This document shows, one piece after another, positions 37,299-48,780 of a stretch of DNA of 64,000 bases. The stretch's first letter is position 1; each line of letters opens with the position of its first letter. Source of the DNA: Liolophura sinensis. Lineage: Eukaryota; Mollusca; Polyplacophora; Chitonida; Chitonidae. The notes below the pieces were generated by a model, which worked only from the letters and a program-made list of their open reading frames with translations, searched no databases and was not told the origin of the DNA. The stretch lies in contig NC_088304.1 in the NCBI RefSeq assembly GCF_032854445.1, positions 15,601,850 to 15,665,849 of the forward strand, given 5' to 3'. The position numbers and the translations under genes are program-made.

Positions 37299-37990
37299 AT
37301 ATGGCTATTCACCTGAAGATGGTGGATGAAATCTGCATTGTGGTTATTCGGCTCTGGGTATTTTTTGATTCTTGCCTTGTGGCTATTCAGCTATGGGTGG
37401 TTGGTGATATTTACTTTGTGGCTATTCCGCCATGTATTGTTCATGACACCTACTTTGTGGCTGTTCCGCTGTAGATGGTGGTTATTGCTCTATATGTGAT
37501 ATTTGACACCTACTTTGTGGCAATTCCACTATGTATTGTTCCTGACACCTACCTTGTGGTTATTCCCCTGTGTGTGGTTGATGACACCTACCTTGTGTTT
37601 ATTCCGCTATTGGTATTTTGGGACATCTACCTTGTGGCTATTCCGCTGTGTGTGGTTGGTGACACCGACCTTCTGGTTATTCTCCTATGGATGGTTGGTG
37701 ACACCTACCATGTGGTTATTCCGCTGTGTATGGTTGATGACACCTACCTTGTGGTTATTTCGCTGTGTATGGCTGGTGACACCGACCTTGTGGTCATTCT
37801 GCTATGTGTGGTTGGGGACACCGACCTTGTGGTTATTCCGCTAGGTGTGGTTGGTGACACCGACCTTGTGGTCATTCCGCTATGTGTGGTTGGTGACACC
37901 GACCTGGTGATTATTCCGCTTTGTATGTCTCGGGACACCGACCTTGTGTCTATACTGTTTTGTGTGGCGCTTGACACTATCTTTAGGTTA
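37299..37990 (+). repeat. 39-bp minisatellite, about 17-18 copies, coding-like period
   Basis: The unit CTTGTGGTTATTCCGCTATG, then TGTGGTTGGTGACACCGAC, is 39 bp, or 13 codons. The plus frame 37475-38056 reads as 13-residue repeats such as LVVIPLCVVGDTD. A second plus frame and a minus frame are also open. The left part (before about 37500) is more diverged than the right. Hydrophobic repeats of this kind with several open frames fit a minisatellite better than a protein. Confidence 0.92.
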
Positions 37991-38044
37991 TTCCGCTATG
38001 AGCTGTGGCTGACACTGATTTATATGTGGTTCTTCTACAATGAG

Positions 38045-38104
38045 TTGAAATATTGAAGAGTACGGCGTAAAACATCAATCAAATAACTAAAGAAATAAAT
38101 CAAT
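38045..38104 (+). mobile_element. SINE family A, tail fragment
   Basis: ATATTGAAGAGTACGGCGTA, then AAACATCAATCAAATAACTA and AAGAAATAAATC, is the family A 3' tail, directly after the minisatellite. Confidence 0.75.
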
Positions 38105-41100
38105 CGACGATGAGTTTCGCTAACTTTTGTGCATATTCCGTTATGGTAGATAGGTGGCACTTTTACCAGAGTCAGCTACAGATTATATGGTATGAATATG
38201 ATGAAACCCCCCGATCTATTCCTTGCATGGATCAATGATCGCAGTTTCACGCTTGTGCGTAAACCAATTTGTTTCCAATGCTATTGAGGAAAAGAAATTT
38301 AAACCACTGTGGTTGTACTTTCGTTATCCCTTCCGAACATTATACAGACAGGTAGTCTTGAGCCGTATACCTCGTTTAAAACCTGTCCCTCTCTGTATTG
38401 ACCATGCATTGATTCAGAATATCCCGATGTCACCGATGTGTGCTAATGCATTTTTTCCCCAAAAATATCCCCCGGATGCTGCTACCGTCTCTTTGACTGG
38501 AGTTTTACTAGCCTGTAATTACAATTGGCGTACTTTTTTCTGGAGGCTATAATAGCTTAGTGGGGTTATTTCACGAGCGGATTCCTGAGGTGTTCTGATG
38601 CTTCGGTGTCTCATTGTGTACGAAGAGACGCGGACAGGCTTAGTTTGAGGAGAATTTGCCCCCAGCGGTAGAAAAAAAGAAACTTGAAAAAGCTAAGGAT
38701 AAGTTCTGTAGATTAACTGCGTCTCTAATAAGCCAGTTAATATTCGCGCGGATTCCCGTGAAAGTCATTATCCGTGAATACAGAGTTCAAATTGCAGTCC
38801 TCTGACGTCAAGGTGTATCCCTTATTTAGATCATGTGACTTGGTTTTCTTGAGTGTACCTGGATTAAGGCAACACTATATTACGCAATATCGTATTTTAT
38901 CGAAAAATTCGCCGTAATACTAATAGTCTTGAGTAAGACGTAAAACTTCAATCTTTTAAATAATTCAATTTTTAGAACAGGGTTGCTTAAAACATATGAA
39001 TATTTGAAGGGCCCTACTCAAGGATTATAGTTGTTAAATAATGAAAGTACAGGTCCATACCTTACAGTATAGATATATTTTCGTTTCTGTTGACATATTT
39101 TGTCCTAAGCATACGTTTTGATCTAAGCCACTGCAAAGTTGAAGTGTTTTCACTTTGGTCGCTTGCACATTTTCTCACGTAGGCCAAACTAAGCTCGCGC
39201 CTTGCTTTGCCCTTTTTGCTCTTAATGATAAATCCTAAACCATTAGGATCTTAGGGTGTGTTTGTAACCACATAGTCATTTCATTATGTGCATGGGAATC
39301 ACGAACTGGTTCACTTGTTTGCCACTGGTCCACTTGGAATCAAGTTCTGGCTTTACTCGTTCGCTTTATTTTTCGCTCAGTAACATGTCATAGTCGTTGG
39401 CGGTATTTCACAGTACGTGACCATTCAGACTTATCCCAATGTCGTTGTTGGCCAGTGACCCCAAATAAGTGGAGCTCAACCATAAGTAAGGAGGCCCGGG
39501 GGTATCTAACGTTCATCACCAGCTTTCTTCGTGTAAAACTTAATGTGAAAGACGATGTAAAAACAAACTATGAAAAGCAAACATAAAAAATAAATTGATA
39601 GATTGATTGAAATAAATAGAGGTTAGTGTATGGACGGATTGCTTTGAATTGAGCATCTGTCTTTGACTACCGATAACATCGTAGGCACGGACAAGTAATC
39701 CCCGGACAGCGTCTTCACTTCATCAGTGGGACTTTGAAAACGACAGCGGAGGATTTGGAGATATAGAGACGATGATGCGCCATATTTCCTTGTATGGTTT
39801 TCCGGTCGAGTTTTTAGCAAAGCAATGAAATAAAATTAGCAGTAAAATACAGAAAATGTCATAAGCTATCCTGTGTTCGGATGAGTGAGCGATTCATTAC
39901 AGTCCTGTTTGTCGACGTGATTATAACAACAGATGACTCATTACACTGGAATAAGTACGGCTGATTGGAGTAGAAACATATACGACTCATTACAACAGAA
40001 TTGGACTCATTTCCATGCAATGCAGCTCATAAACACTAAACCTGTTTACGACTGTCGGTGACAGTGATTGACTTATGTTGTGTGGGAATAACCATTGTCC
40101 TGAATAAACCGTCTGTAAAGCATCTCATCTTCACCGCTAATGGTTTGTCAACAAACACATTTTGTCGTAAACATCAAAACCTGGCAAGTGTCTCAGCAAA
40201 CGGGAAAGGCTTCCATTCGAAATTTCCTTTAGCGGAAAATAGGTAGCCAGTTGATGTCACTCGTCATGCTATCCAGACTGTTAGCCCTGCACTGTGAAGC
40301 TGTATGTTGGATTTTGTAAAGCCCGTGTTCAGTTAGAGAGCACATTAACTACATAGATGAACAACACGATAATGTTTGCAAGCAGAACCAGTTCAGTTGC
40401 ACTGTCCCAAAGTAGCTCTTTCCTTTGGGACGTTTATCGTGCTTTCAGATATGATAATGAATTTACACACATTGGGCGAGCAGTTATAGTCACACAGTCT
40501 GCATGTGGTGGAGCTAAACAATATCCAAAAGGTACAATACAATGTGAACTTAAATTTATAAGGTGTAGCATTGCTAGGAGGGTTGTTTAACTGCATATGA
40601 GCGAGGGCTTGTTTCTTTCAATAATTTAGAAAATATTAGCAAGCCTTAAAACCTTCTGTTTCAAAAATAAAAGTCTAAGATGGATTTATCCATTAGCAGA
40701 TATTCCAGAACATCGTCAGATAGAATAATTTCTTTAACTGGCATATATTTTGCAGGGAAGCTAGTACTAGCAAACCTGGCTTTTCTCGCGGATAATGCAC
40801 TCTTCACATTTATTGACAAATACTAGATAACCGTGGCACAAAATGATGTGGAAACAACCGAAGAAATGTTGCATATGCTTTCGTCATGTTATGCTTTCGT
40901 GGTATGGCGGAAAACAGTTGCGAAGTAGACGGCTGCCTTGTGTTTACGTTATTCGCCTCTCTATTAGGCTATTAACCAGTCTTGTAATATAATTATTTCG
41001 GTTTCTTTACAGGTTTCCGCAAATCGCAGGCAACATGACTTGAATTCGGCAAACAGGAAGTCATCCGGCTGCGGAGTTAATCAAGAGCTATTCGGTTCTT

Positions 41101-41700
41101 GACGCGTGAGGAATTCCCCGATAAACCGTCCCTCTTTCAGTGGACGTGAGAAAAGAGGGAGCAAAGAAGAGGTTTCGCCATTGACCCCTTCTGCCCGGGT
41201 TCAGATGACCGGTATCTAAGACGGCCTTGGTGTGAAGGAATTCGCAGTCAAACACCTGCTACAACAGAATGCCCCAGTGAGATAGAAAGACCTTTAACCC
41301 TTATTGCAGCAATACACTGCACTGTTTCTCTCCCTGGAGCGAGTCACTGGCGAGACGAACTTAGGCCTGTTCCAAAAAAAAGATAACAGTTAAAATTCTT
41401 TCCCGATCCAATACTCGGTGCATATTCCAAGACAGTTGTGCCGTGAAGCGGTGGCATCTGTCCGCGTCCGGCAAGCGATATGAAATCAAGATTACCCTGA
41501 GGATAAACATAAAGTGGCATTGTGGAAGACTGGAGTTGTGGGAAGATGTGCTGAGTGAAGTGTACGGGAGACATTTGCACCGTTTTGCAGCAAATAGAGT
41601 GAAATCATATTTGTGACTTTTTTGCACGGAAGACAACTGCACGCTCTGGAGAATCTGTGTTGTAGTAGCCTGTAATCGGAACACAAAAGACCACAGTGTG
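38105..41700. other. No gene recognised
   Basis: A 109-codon ORF at 38223-38552 and smaller ones lack motifs. One TGACGTCA lies at 38803-38810. A short imperfect hairpin (CCCTCTTTC with GAAAAGAGGG, about 41129-41158) is present upstream of the hydrolase gene. Nothing else is supported. Confidence 0.45.
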
Positions 41701-41710
41701 TTAATCCGCC

Positions 41711-41780
41711 TGACGTTATCCACTCAGCTGACGTCATGAGTGATTATGCCTCCGCCGAGTTACCCGCTGTGAGTATATAT
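41711..41780 (+). promoter_or_regulatory. Predicted promoter of the ABHD-like gene: CRE sites and TATA-like box
   Basis: A perfect palindromic cAMP-response element TGACGTCA sits at 41729-41736. A one-base variant TGACGTTA lies at 41711-41718, and a TATATAT run at 41774-41780. The run is 79 bp from the ATG, so a start site about 30 bp downstream (near 41805) would leave a 5' leader of about 50 bases. CRE octamers close to a TATA box are the classical setting for CREB/ATF binding. The order and spacing are seen directly; promoter activity is inferred. Confidence 0.55.
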
Positions 41781-41852
41781 GTCCAGGCTGCCACTTCACT
41801 GGGTACATTACTAGCCTGAATTTCCCGAACAGTCTGACTCTCGGTCGTCACA

Positions 41853-43013
41853 ATGATATTCTGGTGGACAATGTTGTCGATACCTCTACCGTTTGTTATC
41901 ACCGTCGTCGGCACCATGGTTCTAACGGCGTTTGTGTATTTAAAATCAATGCTGAAGCCAAGGGATTACTTGCCCAAACTTTTCTACAAGGAATCTGCTT
42001 TGACAAAACACCTTCTGAAACGATGTCGTGGTTTAACCCGACCCTTCCGCCCGCCCTTATGGGCACAGAATGCCCACGTTCAAACTTTCATGGCAGCATT
42101 TTTACCTGGACCACGCGTGGAGTTCGACCGGGAGTATCTTCAAATGAAGGACAGGGGAGTTGTCGCCCTTGATTGGGTAATACCGGAAAACCATAAAAGT
42201 AACCCAAAGAAGACGAATCCTGTGCTCATAGTCCTGCCCGGGATGACTGGAGATGCCGTAAGTGTAGCTGGTCTGTGTTACGACGGCGCTAAGAAGGGCT
42301 ACCGCGTTGTAGTGTTCAACAAACGGGGCCACGGTGGCAGTGTCTTGACTACGGCCATGCTGCAGAGTTTCGGAGACCCTTCGGACCTCCGACAAGTTGT
42401 GAAGTACATTCGCGGGCGCTATCCTAAAGCCAAACTGACGGCTGCGGGGATCAGCGCCGGTTCGGGCCTTCTAGTGTCTTACTTGGGCGAGTTCGGCTCC
42501 TCATCTTACCTCAGCGCCGCCGTGTGCATATCTCCAGGCTACGACGCCTGGGAACTGTTTACCAAACACGTCTTTGCCTTTTACGACTTTTGTCTCTTGT
42601 TCAGCCTAAAACGGCTCCTCAGCACACATTCTAGTGCCCTGTCTAAAGTCGTGGACGTCCCTGCGGCAATGCAGAGCAAAACGTTGTGCGAGTTCGATAG
42701 GCTGGTGTACTGTAAACTGTACGGCTGTAACTCCCTTCAGGAATACTGGGAGAAAAATAATCCCATGCGGGACGTGGACGATATTGCCGTCCCTGTGTTG
42801 TGTATCAACAGCCTAGACGACCCTGTCTGTGTAAAAGGGAATATTCCATTTGAATTATTTAAATATTACCCGAACTTTTTCCTCGTGGCCACTGAGAAAG
42901 GAGGCCATTGCGGTTTCCTGGAAGGGACGCCACCAAAGCCATGGGCGAACAAACTCGCTCTTGAGTACTTGTCCGCCGTGTTAGAGTTTTTCACCATACA
43001 TGGCGAAAGGTAA
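41853..43013 (+). CDS. ABHD1/ABHD3-type alpha/beta-hydrolase (probable phospholipase), single exon
   Basis: This is a 386-residue protein of the AB-hydrolase-4 family, close in length to animal ABHD1/ABHD3 (about 400). Residues about 8-31 form one hydrophobic segment, a likely signal anchor holding the enzyme in the ER or another inner membrane. Then follow the family motif WAQNAHVQTF (70-79), the oxyanion-side LPGMTGD (128-134), FNKRGHGGS (155-163) and the nucleophile elbow GISAG (199-203) with Ser201. The acid is in LDDPV (Asp322 or Asp323), and the base is His352 in GGHCGF. All three catalytic elements are in order. Mammalian ABHD3 cleaves medium-chain and oxidised phosphatidylcholines; that substrate is inferred here. 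The start ATG has A at -3. Later in-frame ATGs would lose the membrane segment. G+C is higher than in flanking DNA. No intron interrupts the frame, unlike vertebrate orthologues, so it may be a retrocopy or a lineage that lost introns. ABHD1 versus ABHD3 cannot be settled without a tree. Confidence 0.95.
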   Translation: MIFWWTMLSIPLPFVITVVGTMVLTAFVYLKSMLKPRDYLPKLFYKESALTKHLLKRCRGLTRPFRPPLWAQNAHVQTFMAAFLPGPRVEFDREYLQMKDRGVVALDWVIPENHKSNPKKTNPVLIVLPGMTGDAVSVAGLCYDGAKKGYRVVVFNKRGHGGSVLTTAMLQSFGDPSDLRQVVKYIRGRYPKAKLTAAGISAGSGLLVSYLGEFGSSSYLSAAVCISPGYDAWELFTKHVFAFYDFCLLFSLKRLLSTHSSALSKVVDVPAAMQSKTLCEFDRLVYCKLYGCNSLQEYWEKNNPMRDVDDIAVPVLCINSLDDPVCVKGNIPFELFKYYPNFFLVATEKGGHCGFLEGTPPKPWANKLALEYLSAVLEFFTIHGER

Positions 43014-44846
43014 TGGCAAAGACAGCTTATTTAATGTAAAGTACTTTTTGCTCGGATCAGTTTATTGGGAAAGAGAAAAGGGAGGAAGGAAAGAAAGCTT
43101 ACGTTCAAGTAAAACAAGAACCCATGATTTATTTTACACATGTCGGTATTTCTATTACTGTGTATGAAGCACTATCAGTGATTTGCATTGTTTAATATGT
43201 ATAAACACGGCACGGTTATAAATTATGGTATTCGGGTTTACAAACTCTGTAATGGACTTTTCGCACTTGTTCATGTACGAAGAACAGGAGATTGTGCAGG
43301 AACAAAAAGAAGGATGGTTTCTTCGATAAATGGTCTAGTAGTATTACTTTCTTGGGTCAGTTTAACTTGGCTAAATCTTGCCCAAATCATGCCTTCTTTA
43401 CGGTACCTTTTAAGTGTTTATGAAAAGAACTTCTATGCGCCTGTACGTTTATTCCTTAGTAACGATCTGCTATCGTTTTGTGGGTGATAATCACAACACT
43501 GACCCGTCCACTCGATCGATTACTTGTCAGTGCTGTGCTCGAATGATTTCTTAGTAACTCACTTGGCTAACTCGTCCTTACACTATTCACAAAAACATCA
43601 CTGCCGCTACATGTTATCGTCTTATTTCTACTCTTTGAGGAACTAGATCCACGGAAAAAGTCGTGACCTGAAAGAGCTAAACGATTCTGTCCTGCATGCT
43701 ACTGTTAACGGAGCTAAAAAATATCAATTACTGGCAATTCCAATTGATTTTTTTTTATTGGTGTTTTACGCCGTACTCAAGAATATTTCACTTATACGAC
43801 GGCGGCCAGTATTGAGCGAGTATAACATAGACCGACGTCAGTGTAAGCCTCCATTTATATATACCGCGCCTATTAAGATGTGCTCCCTAACGCAACTTAG
43901 GTCCAAAAGCTGTTTCAGGTTTAATCAAATGGAATCACGAGTCCACCAAAGATTTTATTCATCACAGTTTTATTCGTAATGTACAAAGAATTGATTTCTG
44001 GTAAGGGTCGCACGGAAGGCGTACGGAAATTATCTCATTCGGAACTCAGATTAGAACATTGCCGATACAAAGCTACCCACTCAGGGTCTGTACTTGGTGA
44101 CAAAGGTAAGAAAAATCTGAGGAGTAAAGTTTTCAGATTCAGGTTTATAATTTACAAAATTGCACACATATATGCTGTATATTTACTCTGTCAGGCGTTC
44201 TATGTGTACCCATGGCTGTTACACTCAGTATTCGGAAGGTCATTGAATTATGGTGTAGGTACGATACCGTCACTATCAGCTGCAATCTATAGTCATTGTA
44301 ATTTGGGCAAGGTTGCTAATTAATTCTCCAGATCTATATAATCAAATTTGACTTATCTTTGTAAAAATTGCCTTTTATTTAAGGGTACAAATGTTAAAAT
44401 GCTAACAACCACAAGCAACATTGTGATAATATGTGATAAAGTTGAGGCGTTGTTCTGTTTGTTTTATTGTAATGATTTTAGTCATTTGTGAAAGAGCTGT
44501 TATTTAATCCTCATTTTGTTGTTTGGTGTCACGACGTGTTTAAAAGTCTGAATAATTATCACTTGCTATCCTCGCATAAACATGTTCTATTCAGGAAACG
44601 GGGCTAATTCGTCGTTTGGAACTCTTTGGAATTGTTTGGCCAATACAACGTTTCCGAATGTGCAGCTCGAAAGAGTTCCAAACAAGTAGGATCGCCCATC
44701 CAGATCAAACTCGTATTTTGTATATAAATACTTAATGGTAAGACACATAATTCACATTTAGCAATGGTTCTCATGAAAGCAAGCTTTACATTTACTGTAT
44801 ATGTGTATGACGATTTCATTTTGCGAGTATTCTCCTCTAAAATAAA
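43014..44846 (+). other. Downstream region of the ABHD-like gene
   Basis: No canonical AATAAA occurs after the stop until 44841-44846, 1.8 kb away. The 3' untranslated region is therefore either long or uses a variant signal. Motif-less ORFs at 43188-43487 and 43979-44323 lie here. A SINE tail at 43745-43816 is included. Confidence 0.4.
43745..43816 (-). mobile_element. SINE family A, tail fragment
   Basis: TTTTTTTTATTGGTGTTTTA, CGCCGTACTCAAGAATATTT and CACTTATACGACGGCGGCCA make up the 3' part of family A in minus orientation, cut after CCAGTATTG. Confidence 0.9.
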
Positions 44847-44938
44847 GATTTATCAAAGTTTCTCACAATCTGACTTGTAGTTGTGGTTCTATTTCTTGAC
44901 TCCATTTGAATGGTCCATTGAAGTCAGGAAGGGTGGAA
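44847..44938. other. Spacer
   Basis: Short spacer before the G-rich tract. No feature. Confidence 0.4.
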
Positions 44939-44963
44939 GGGGGAGGGGTGAGAAGGGGTGGGG
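44939..44963 (+). other. Predicted G-quadruplex tract
   Basis: Four G runs (5, 4, 4 and 4 G) are separated by loops of 1, 6 and 1 bases, which meets the usual G3+N1-7 rule. It abuts the SINE that starts at about 44965. Confidence 0.8.
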
Positions 44964-44964
44964 T

Positions 44965-45207
44965 TGCTCCGTGATCTGGAATTTAGCATGCTAGCACAGC
45001 ACTTCTAACCAGAGTTAAAGTGCTGCTCATCCTGGCGTCTTCTTTCTTAGTATGAGTGAAAGTCTGGCATCAACCAGCATGCGGATAGTCGTGGGTTCCC
45101 CGACTTTCTCCAACCGTAATGCTGGTCGCCATTCTGTAAGTGAAATATTCTAGCAGGTGAGTATGGCGTAAAACACCAATGAAATAAACAAATAAATAAA
45201 TAAATCC
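44965..45207 (+). mobile_element. SINE family A, decayed copy
   Basis: A diverged head (GCTCCGTGATCTGG, then TTTAGCATGCTAGCACAGCA) is followed by CAGCATGCGGATAGTCGTGG. The tail is TATGGCGTAAAACACCAATG and an (AAAT)n end at 45179-45205. Confidence 0.75.
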
Positions 45208-45274
45208 TTCCACACGGGATGGTTTTATGGTTATGTAGATGTGGAAAAGCACTGCTTTTAGCCAGCTAAACTTA

Positions 45275-45350
45275 AAGTCAGAGCACCCGGATCTGGATTC
45301 GAACACTCGACCTTATAGGTGCTGGGCAGAATCGAGACATTGTAGACCAC
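45275..45350 (-). other. tRNA-like B-box remnant
   Basis: On the minus strand GTCGAGTGTTCGAATCCAG carries a good B box GTTCGAATCC, about 40 bases after TGGTCTACAATGTC. The fold is not that of an intact tRNA, so a SINE head remnant is more likely. Confidence 0.35.
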
Positions 45351-45777
45351 GTGGTCCTATATGTTCCCCTTCTCTGTACGTGTATATTATTGTAACCGTA
45401 TACTTTGTTCATTCCCGTGGAGTATGGGTACAACTGCGCTTGTTTGACATCATGCTCATAAGGCTGGGACGCTTGTTCATGAATCCATATACACATGAAG
45501 TGTCATTCAAATCTTAGCCACGAACAAGGAATTATCCAGATTTCCCTAACTGCTTTTTTGCGGAGTCTTGTTCTCAAGGTTCGACAGCTCTCTAGGCCAT
45601 TAGTTCGCGTTGCATGAAGTCAGCTGAAGATCCTGCGCTTGCAGCCTACGAAAATGGCATGCACTTTTTGAGCTCGAACTATAATATGTGCCTGACATAT
45701 GGGCGAGTTTGTTACTTGCCAAAGATTGGTGGTTTATCCCTGCAACAACGGTTTCTTCTGTCGACTAATGTATTAAT
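45351..45777. other. No gene recognised
   Basis: Short ORFs without motifs. Confidence 0.5.
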
Positions 45778-45785
45778 TTATTCCC

Positions 45786-45968
45786 AAGTTTTTTTAATTT
45801 ATTTATTTGATCGGTGCTTTACGCCGTATTCTAGAATATTACGACGGCGGTCAGTATTATGGTGGTAGGAAACCGGGCAGAGCCCCTGGGTAACAACGAC
45901 CATCCGCAGGTTGCTGCGGTTACGTTGCTTCTCATGTACGACCAGGGAGGAAGCCAGTTTATGCTGAC
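45786..45968 (-). mobile_element. SINE family A, 5'-truncated insertion with TSD
   Basis: The tail (TTTATTTATTTGATCGGTGC) and body (ACGACGGCGGTCAGTATTAT, CCATCCGCAGGTTGCTGC) are present, and the tRNA-like head is missing. Flanks TTATTCCCAAG (45778-45788) and TTATTCCCTAG (45969-45979) form a target-site duplication with one mismatch. Confidence 0.85.
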
Positions 45969-45979
45969 TTATTCCCTAG

Positions 45980-47889
45980 TAAATTATCTTGTATCTGCGG
46001 GCTGATCAGTAACGGGATCTGGTTTTAGCATTAGTGTCAGAGATAAAGACATTTGTGTTGTACAGAAAAAGAAATTAAGGGCCGTTGACATAACATGTCA
46101 AACTGTGTAAACATTGGTATAACACCTATCGCTATCGTGGGTCTGCCAAGAGACCGATGAGAGTGGTGACGTGCCAAAACACTAGTGCGCAATAGTCTGC
46201 ACGAGCTACCTGAAAACTCCAGCTAACACACTATCCTCGCTGTACTGGATTTTATCGCTATGCTGGAGTCGTTTATACAGAAACTTTGTTAATCCACATC
46301 GAAATGTACGGATTTACATATCTTTTGCAATAATCTGTATTCTATACATTTGGCATAAACATATTTACACTTTTATCACCTACAAAGGAATAATAAAGAC
46401 CTTTGGTTGGGAGTTACTTGTAATTTGTAACTTTAAACTAGGATTGTAATTTGAAGTTATAACTTGTAACTTCTGACTGCAGGTCTCTAATGAAGGGCAA
46501 AATACAACGACAGACTTAAAATGTTATGGGTAGACATTTCACTGAAATAACGTGTTTATAACAATGAATCCTAGGGAACTGTCGATTCTTTCTTATCAAA
46601 ACGACCCTATTTATCATTTTAATATCTTTCAACATCACCGATGAAATGCCAAAATGTTGCGGAAATGCAAACCCTGTTGGTAATTGGATAAGTGCCATAG
46701 GTATGACTAGTTTATAACACAGCCCTAAGCGTTGCTTTACCGAGAGGTAAAAACAAAAAAAAAAACATACTGTGCAAATTATAAGTTGTTGGTGGGATGA
46801 TGTTGGTGTAGAACTTTGGAAATCACATGTGTGCTAAATATAGCGTAAGTCTTCCTTATCAGAACCACGTGTCTGCCACTCGCCCAGCGAGAGTTTGCTT
46901 TCGCTTCCTCCTCTCTCCATTTCCAATAAAACCTTTTGGCCGACATCATTGCACTTAACTGGTTATTTATCAAGGAAAGTTCTACAATTGACTATTAGCC
47001 AATTTGACGAATATGACCATGACACACGGCAATGTCCACGTATTCCTGATGCATTACTCTGTGAAGAGTTTCTCTAGAAGGTCTTCTTCGATTCCTCAAT
47101 CCTATCTTTCCTGACTCATGGCGATGCGAAGTTTAACCCATCAATCACATCGCAACAGGCGAACTGTAATGCAGTGGGGTTGGATTCAGACTTCTACTGC
47201 ATATGATAGGGTTTTGACTATAATTTATTTCTGATAGTCAGTTGCCTATATTCAACTGACTGTAAAATCAGGCACACTCGCTACCAAAATTGCCTTTAGT
47301 CGGTGATACATGAAAACACAACTTTTTTTCTAATTCATAATGTTAAATTCCACCAGCTCATTTTCGACGGCAAGAAATCATTGCCTCGCGTGATGTCATA
47401 ATTCTTAAAAAAAACAGTGACATGCTGGATTTTCAGCGGACTTCAACATGTTCTGACAGAGGGCGACACTCGATACCTTAACGGTTATCGACTTTACTGT
47501 AAATCTCGTTTCTGACACTCCCATATTTGAAATTATTTACACGTTTTAGTGTAATATAACCTACATAAATGAATTTTATTTTATCTCGTGTAGTTTATGA
47601 CCTCACGGCAGTATGATTTTAGAGTTGGATGTTTGGAAATTCTGTTATAAAAACAATGTAGTCTATTCACAGTGGGGTATGCTGTGTCAGTGTGTGGGGT
47701 TTGTTGTAACCGCTTGTTGTTGCGGCCATTGTAAAAGAAGTTGCTCTCCAAGTCCATTGTCCATCATGTCGCCTGATTTTGAATAATTATGACGTCACCG
47801 GAGGGAATGATCCATTGTTGACAAAAGAAAGCTCATGGAGATTTAACATTATGAATTAGAAAAGTTACTCGAACTGCATTTTCTTTGTA
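45980..47889. other. No gene recognised
   Basis: Motif-less ORFs of about 60 codons. One TGACGTCA lies at 47790-47797. Confidence 0.5.
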
Positions 47890-47975
47890 ATAATTGGGAC
47901 GCTCAGTATATCAATGGGCAGAGCTTGTGGTGTTTACGTGTCACTAACAAAGGGCAAGTTGAATATCAAGTATGA
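47890..47975 (+). repeat. Third partial copy of a block from the duplicated segment
   Basis: CAGTATATCAATGGGCAGAG, then CTTGTGGTGTTTACGTGTCA and CTAACAAAGGGCAAGTTG, aligns with 13789-13855 and 19312-19366. Confidence 0.6.
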
Positions 47976-48564
47976 TTGATTTTACAGATAGCTGAATATA
48001 GGCGAGTGGCTAAAGGAAAGAGACTATAGTTAGGTAACCTGCTTCGATCCAACTATCACTTGTTCAGCGTTGCAGTTACGTCCAAAAAATCTCACACACT
48101 TCTGAAAAGAATGATAGTATAAAAATATTCCGAGTTTCCAGTTTAATTGATCTGCACAATAGGCTTTCCAAGGTTTTCACGTGGAAGGTTTAATGATCAA
48201 ATGCATAAATAATCAGCATTTCAAGGTAATGATCAGCGTAACTAGAAATACAAGAAATACTCGATATGACTCACTAGTTTATTTTGTATTATAAGAAAGA
48301 AGCAACGCTGCCTCGACGGGGTTTTCCGTAAAGTGCTGCTCTATTGTTGAATATTTCACATTTTTCATTTGCTGAGTGTATAGGCGTGACCCGCCGCAAG
48401 TTTAAAGTGACAGATATTATCACCATGAGACTAATCAAAAACTGCAAAACAGCCAAAGTTTTCTCAGGCGTTCAGTATTGTTAGGTTTGGTTTTTCTACC
48501 TTTAGTAGTGTGGGAGATATAACTTTAGAAGTGTGAAAAAAAAATTCCTAGCCATTTCACTACC
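47976..48564. other. No gene recognised
   Basis: AT-rich DNA, nothing supported. Confidence 0.5.
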
Positions 48565-48780
48565 GGGTGAGGTCATACCAAAGATTTTAAAAATGGTACC
48601 TGCAGCTGCCTCGCCTGGCGTTCAACACTGGTAGGTTACATCAAGGAAACAGGTCTGATTGGTGCGGTGTCAGTATAATGTGGCTGGGTGGGGCGTTATG
48701 CATAGTGTTTTAGGCATGGTACTTCAGTGGTGACAGGCCACAAGAAAACACAGTATATGCACAGACACCTAAATGCTCCT
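48565..48780 (+). mobile_element. SINE family B-like element, diverged
   Basis: GGGTGAGGTCATACCAAAGA, GCCTCGCCTGGCGTTCAACA, GTGTCAGTATAATGTGGCTG and GGGTGGGGCG match the family B body (10140-10262) in order. Tail and head are poorly kept. Confidence 0.65.

Noticed and set aside
37475-38056. 193-codon hydrophobic repeat protein
   Set aside because: The 39-bp minisatellite is open in other frames too, and the ORF runs on into a SINE tail at its end.
38223-38552. 109-codon ORF
   Set aside because: No motif, no homology that I recognise, and no exon signals I can support.
41864-42395. Overlapping frames of about 100 codons within the hydrolase gene
   Set aside because: They are shadows of the real frame, which carries the full set of catalytic motifs.
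43979-44323. 114-codon ORF downstream of the hydrolase gene
   Set aside because: It lies in the probable 3' region and has no recognised domain. The hydrophobic patch is unremarkable.
45275-45350. Possible tRNA gene on the minus strand
   Set aside because: There is a good B box but no consistent cloverleaf or A box; a SINE remnant is more likely.
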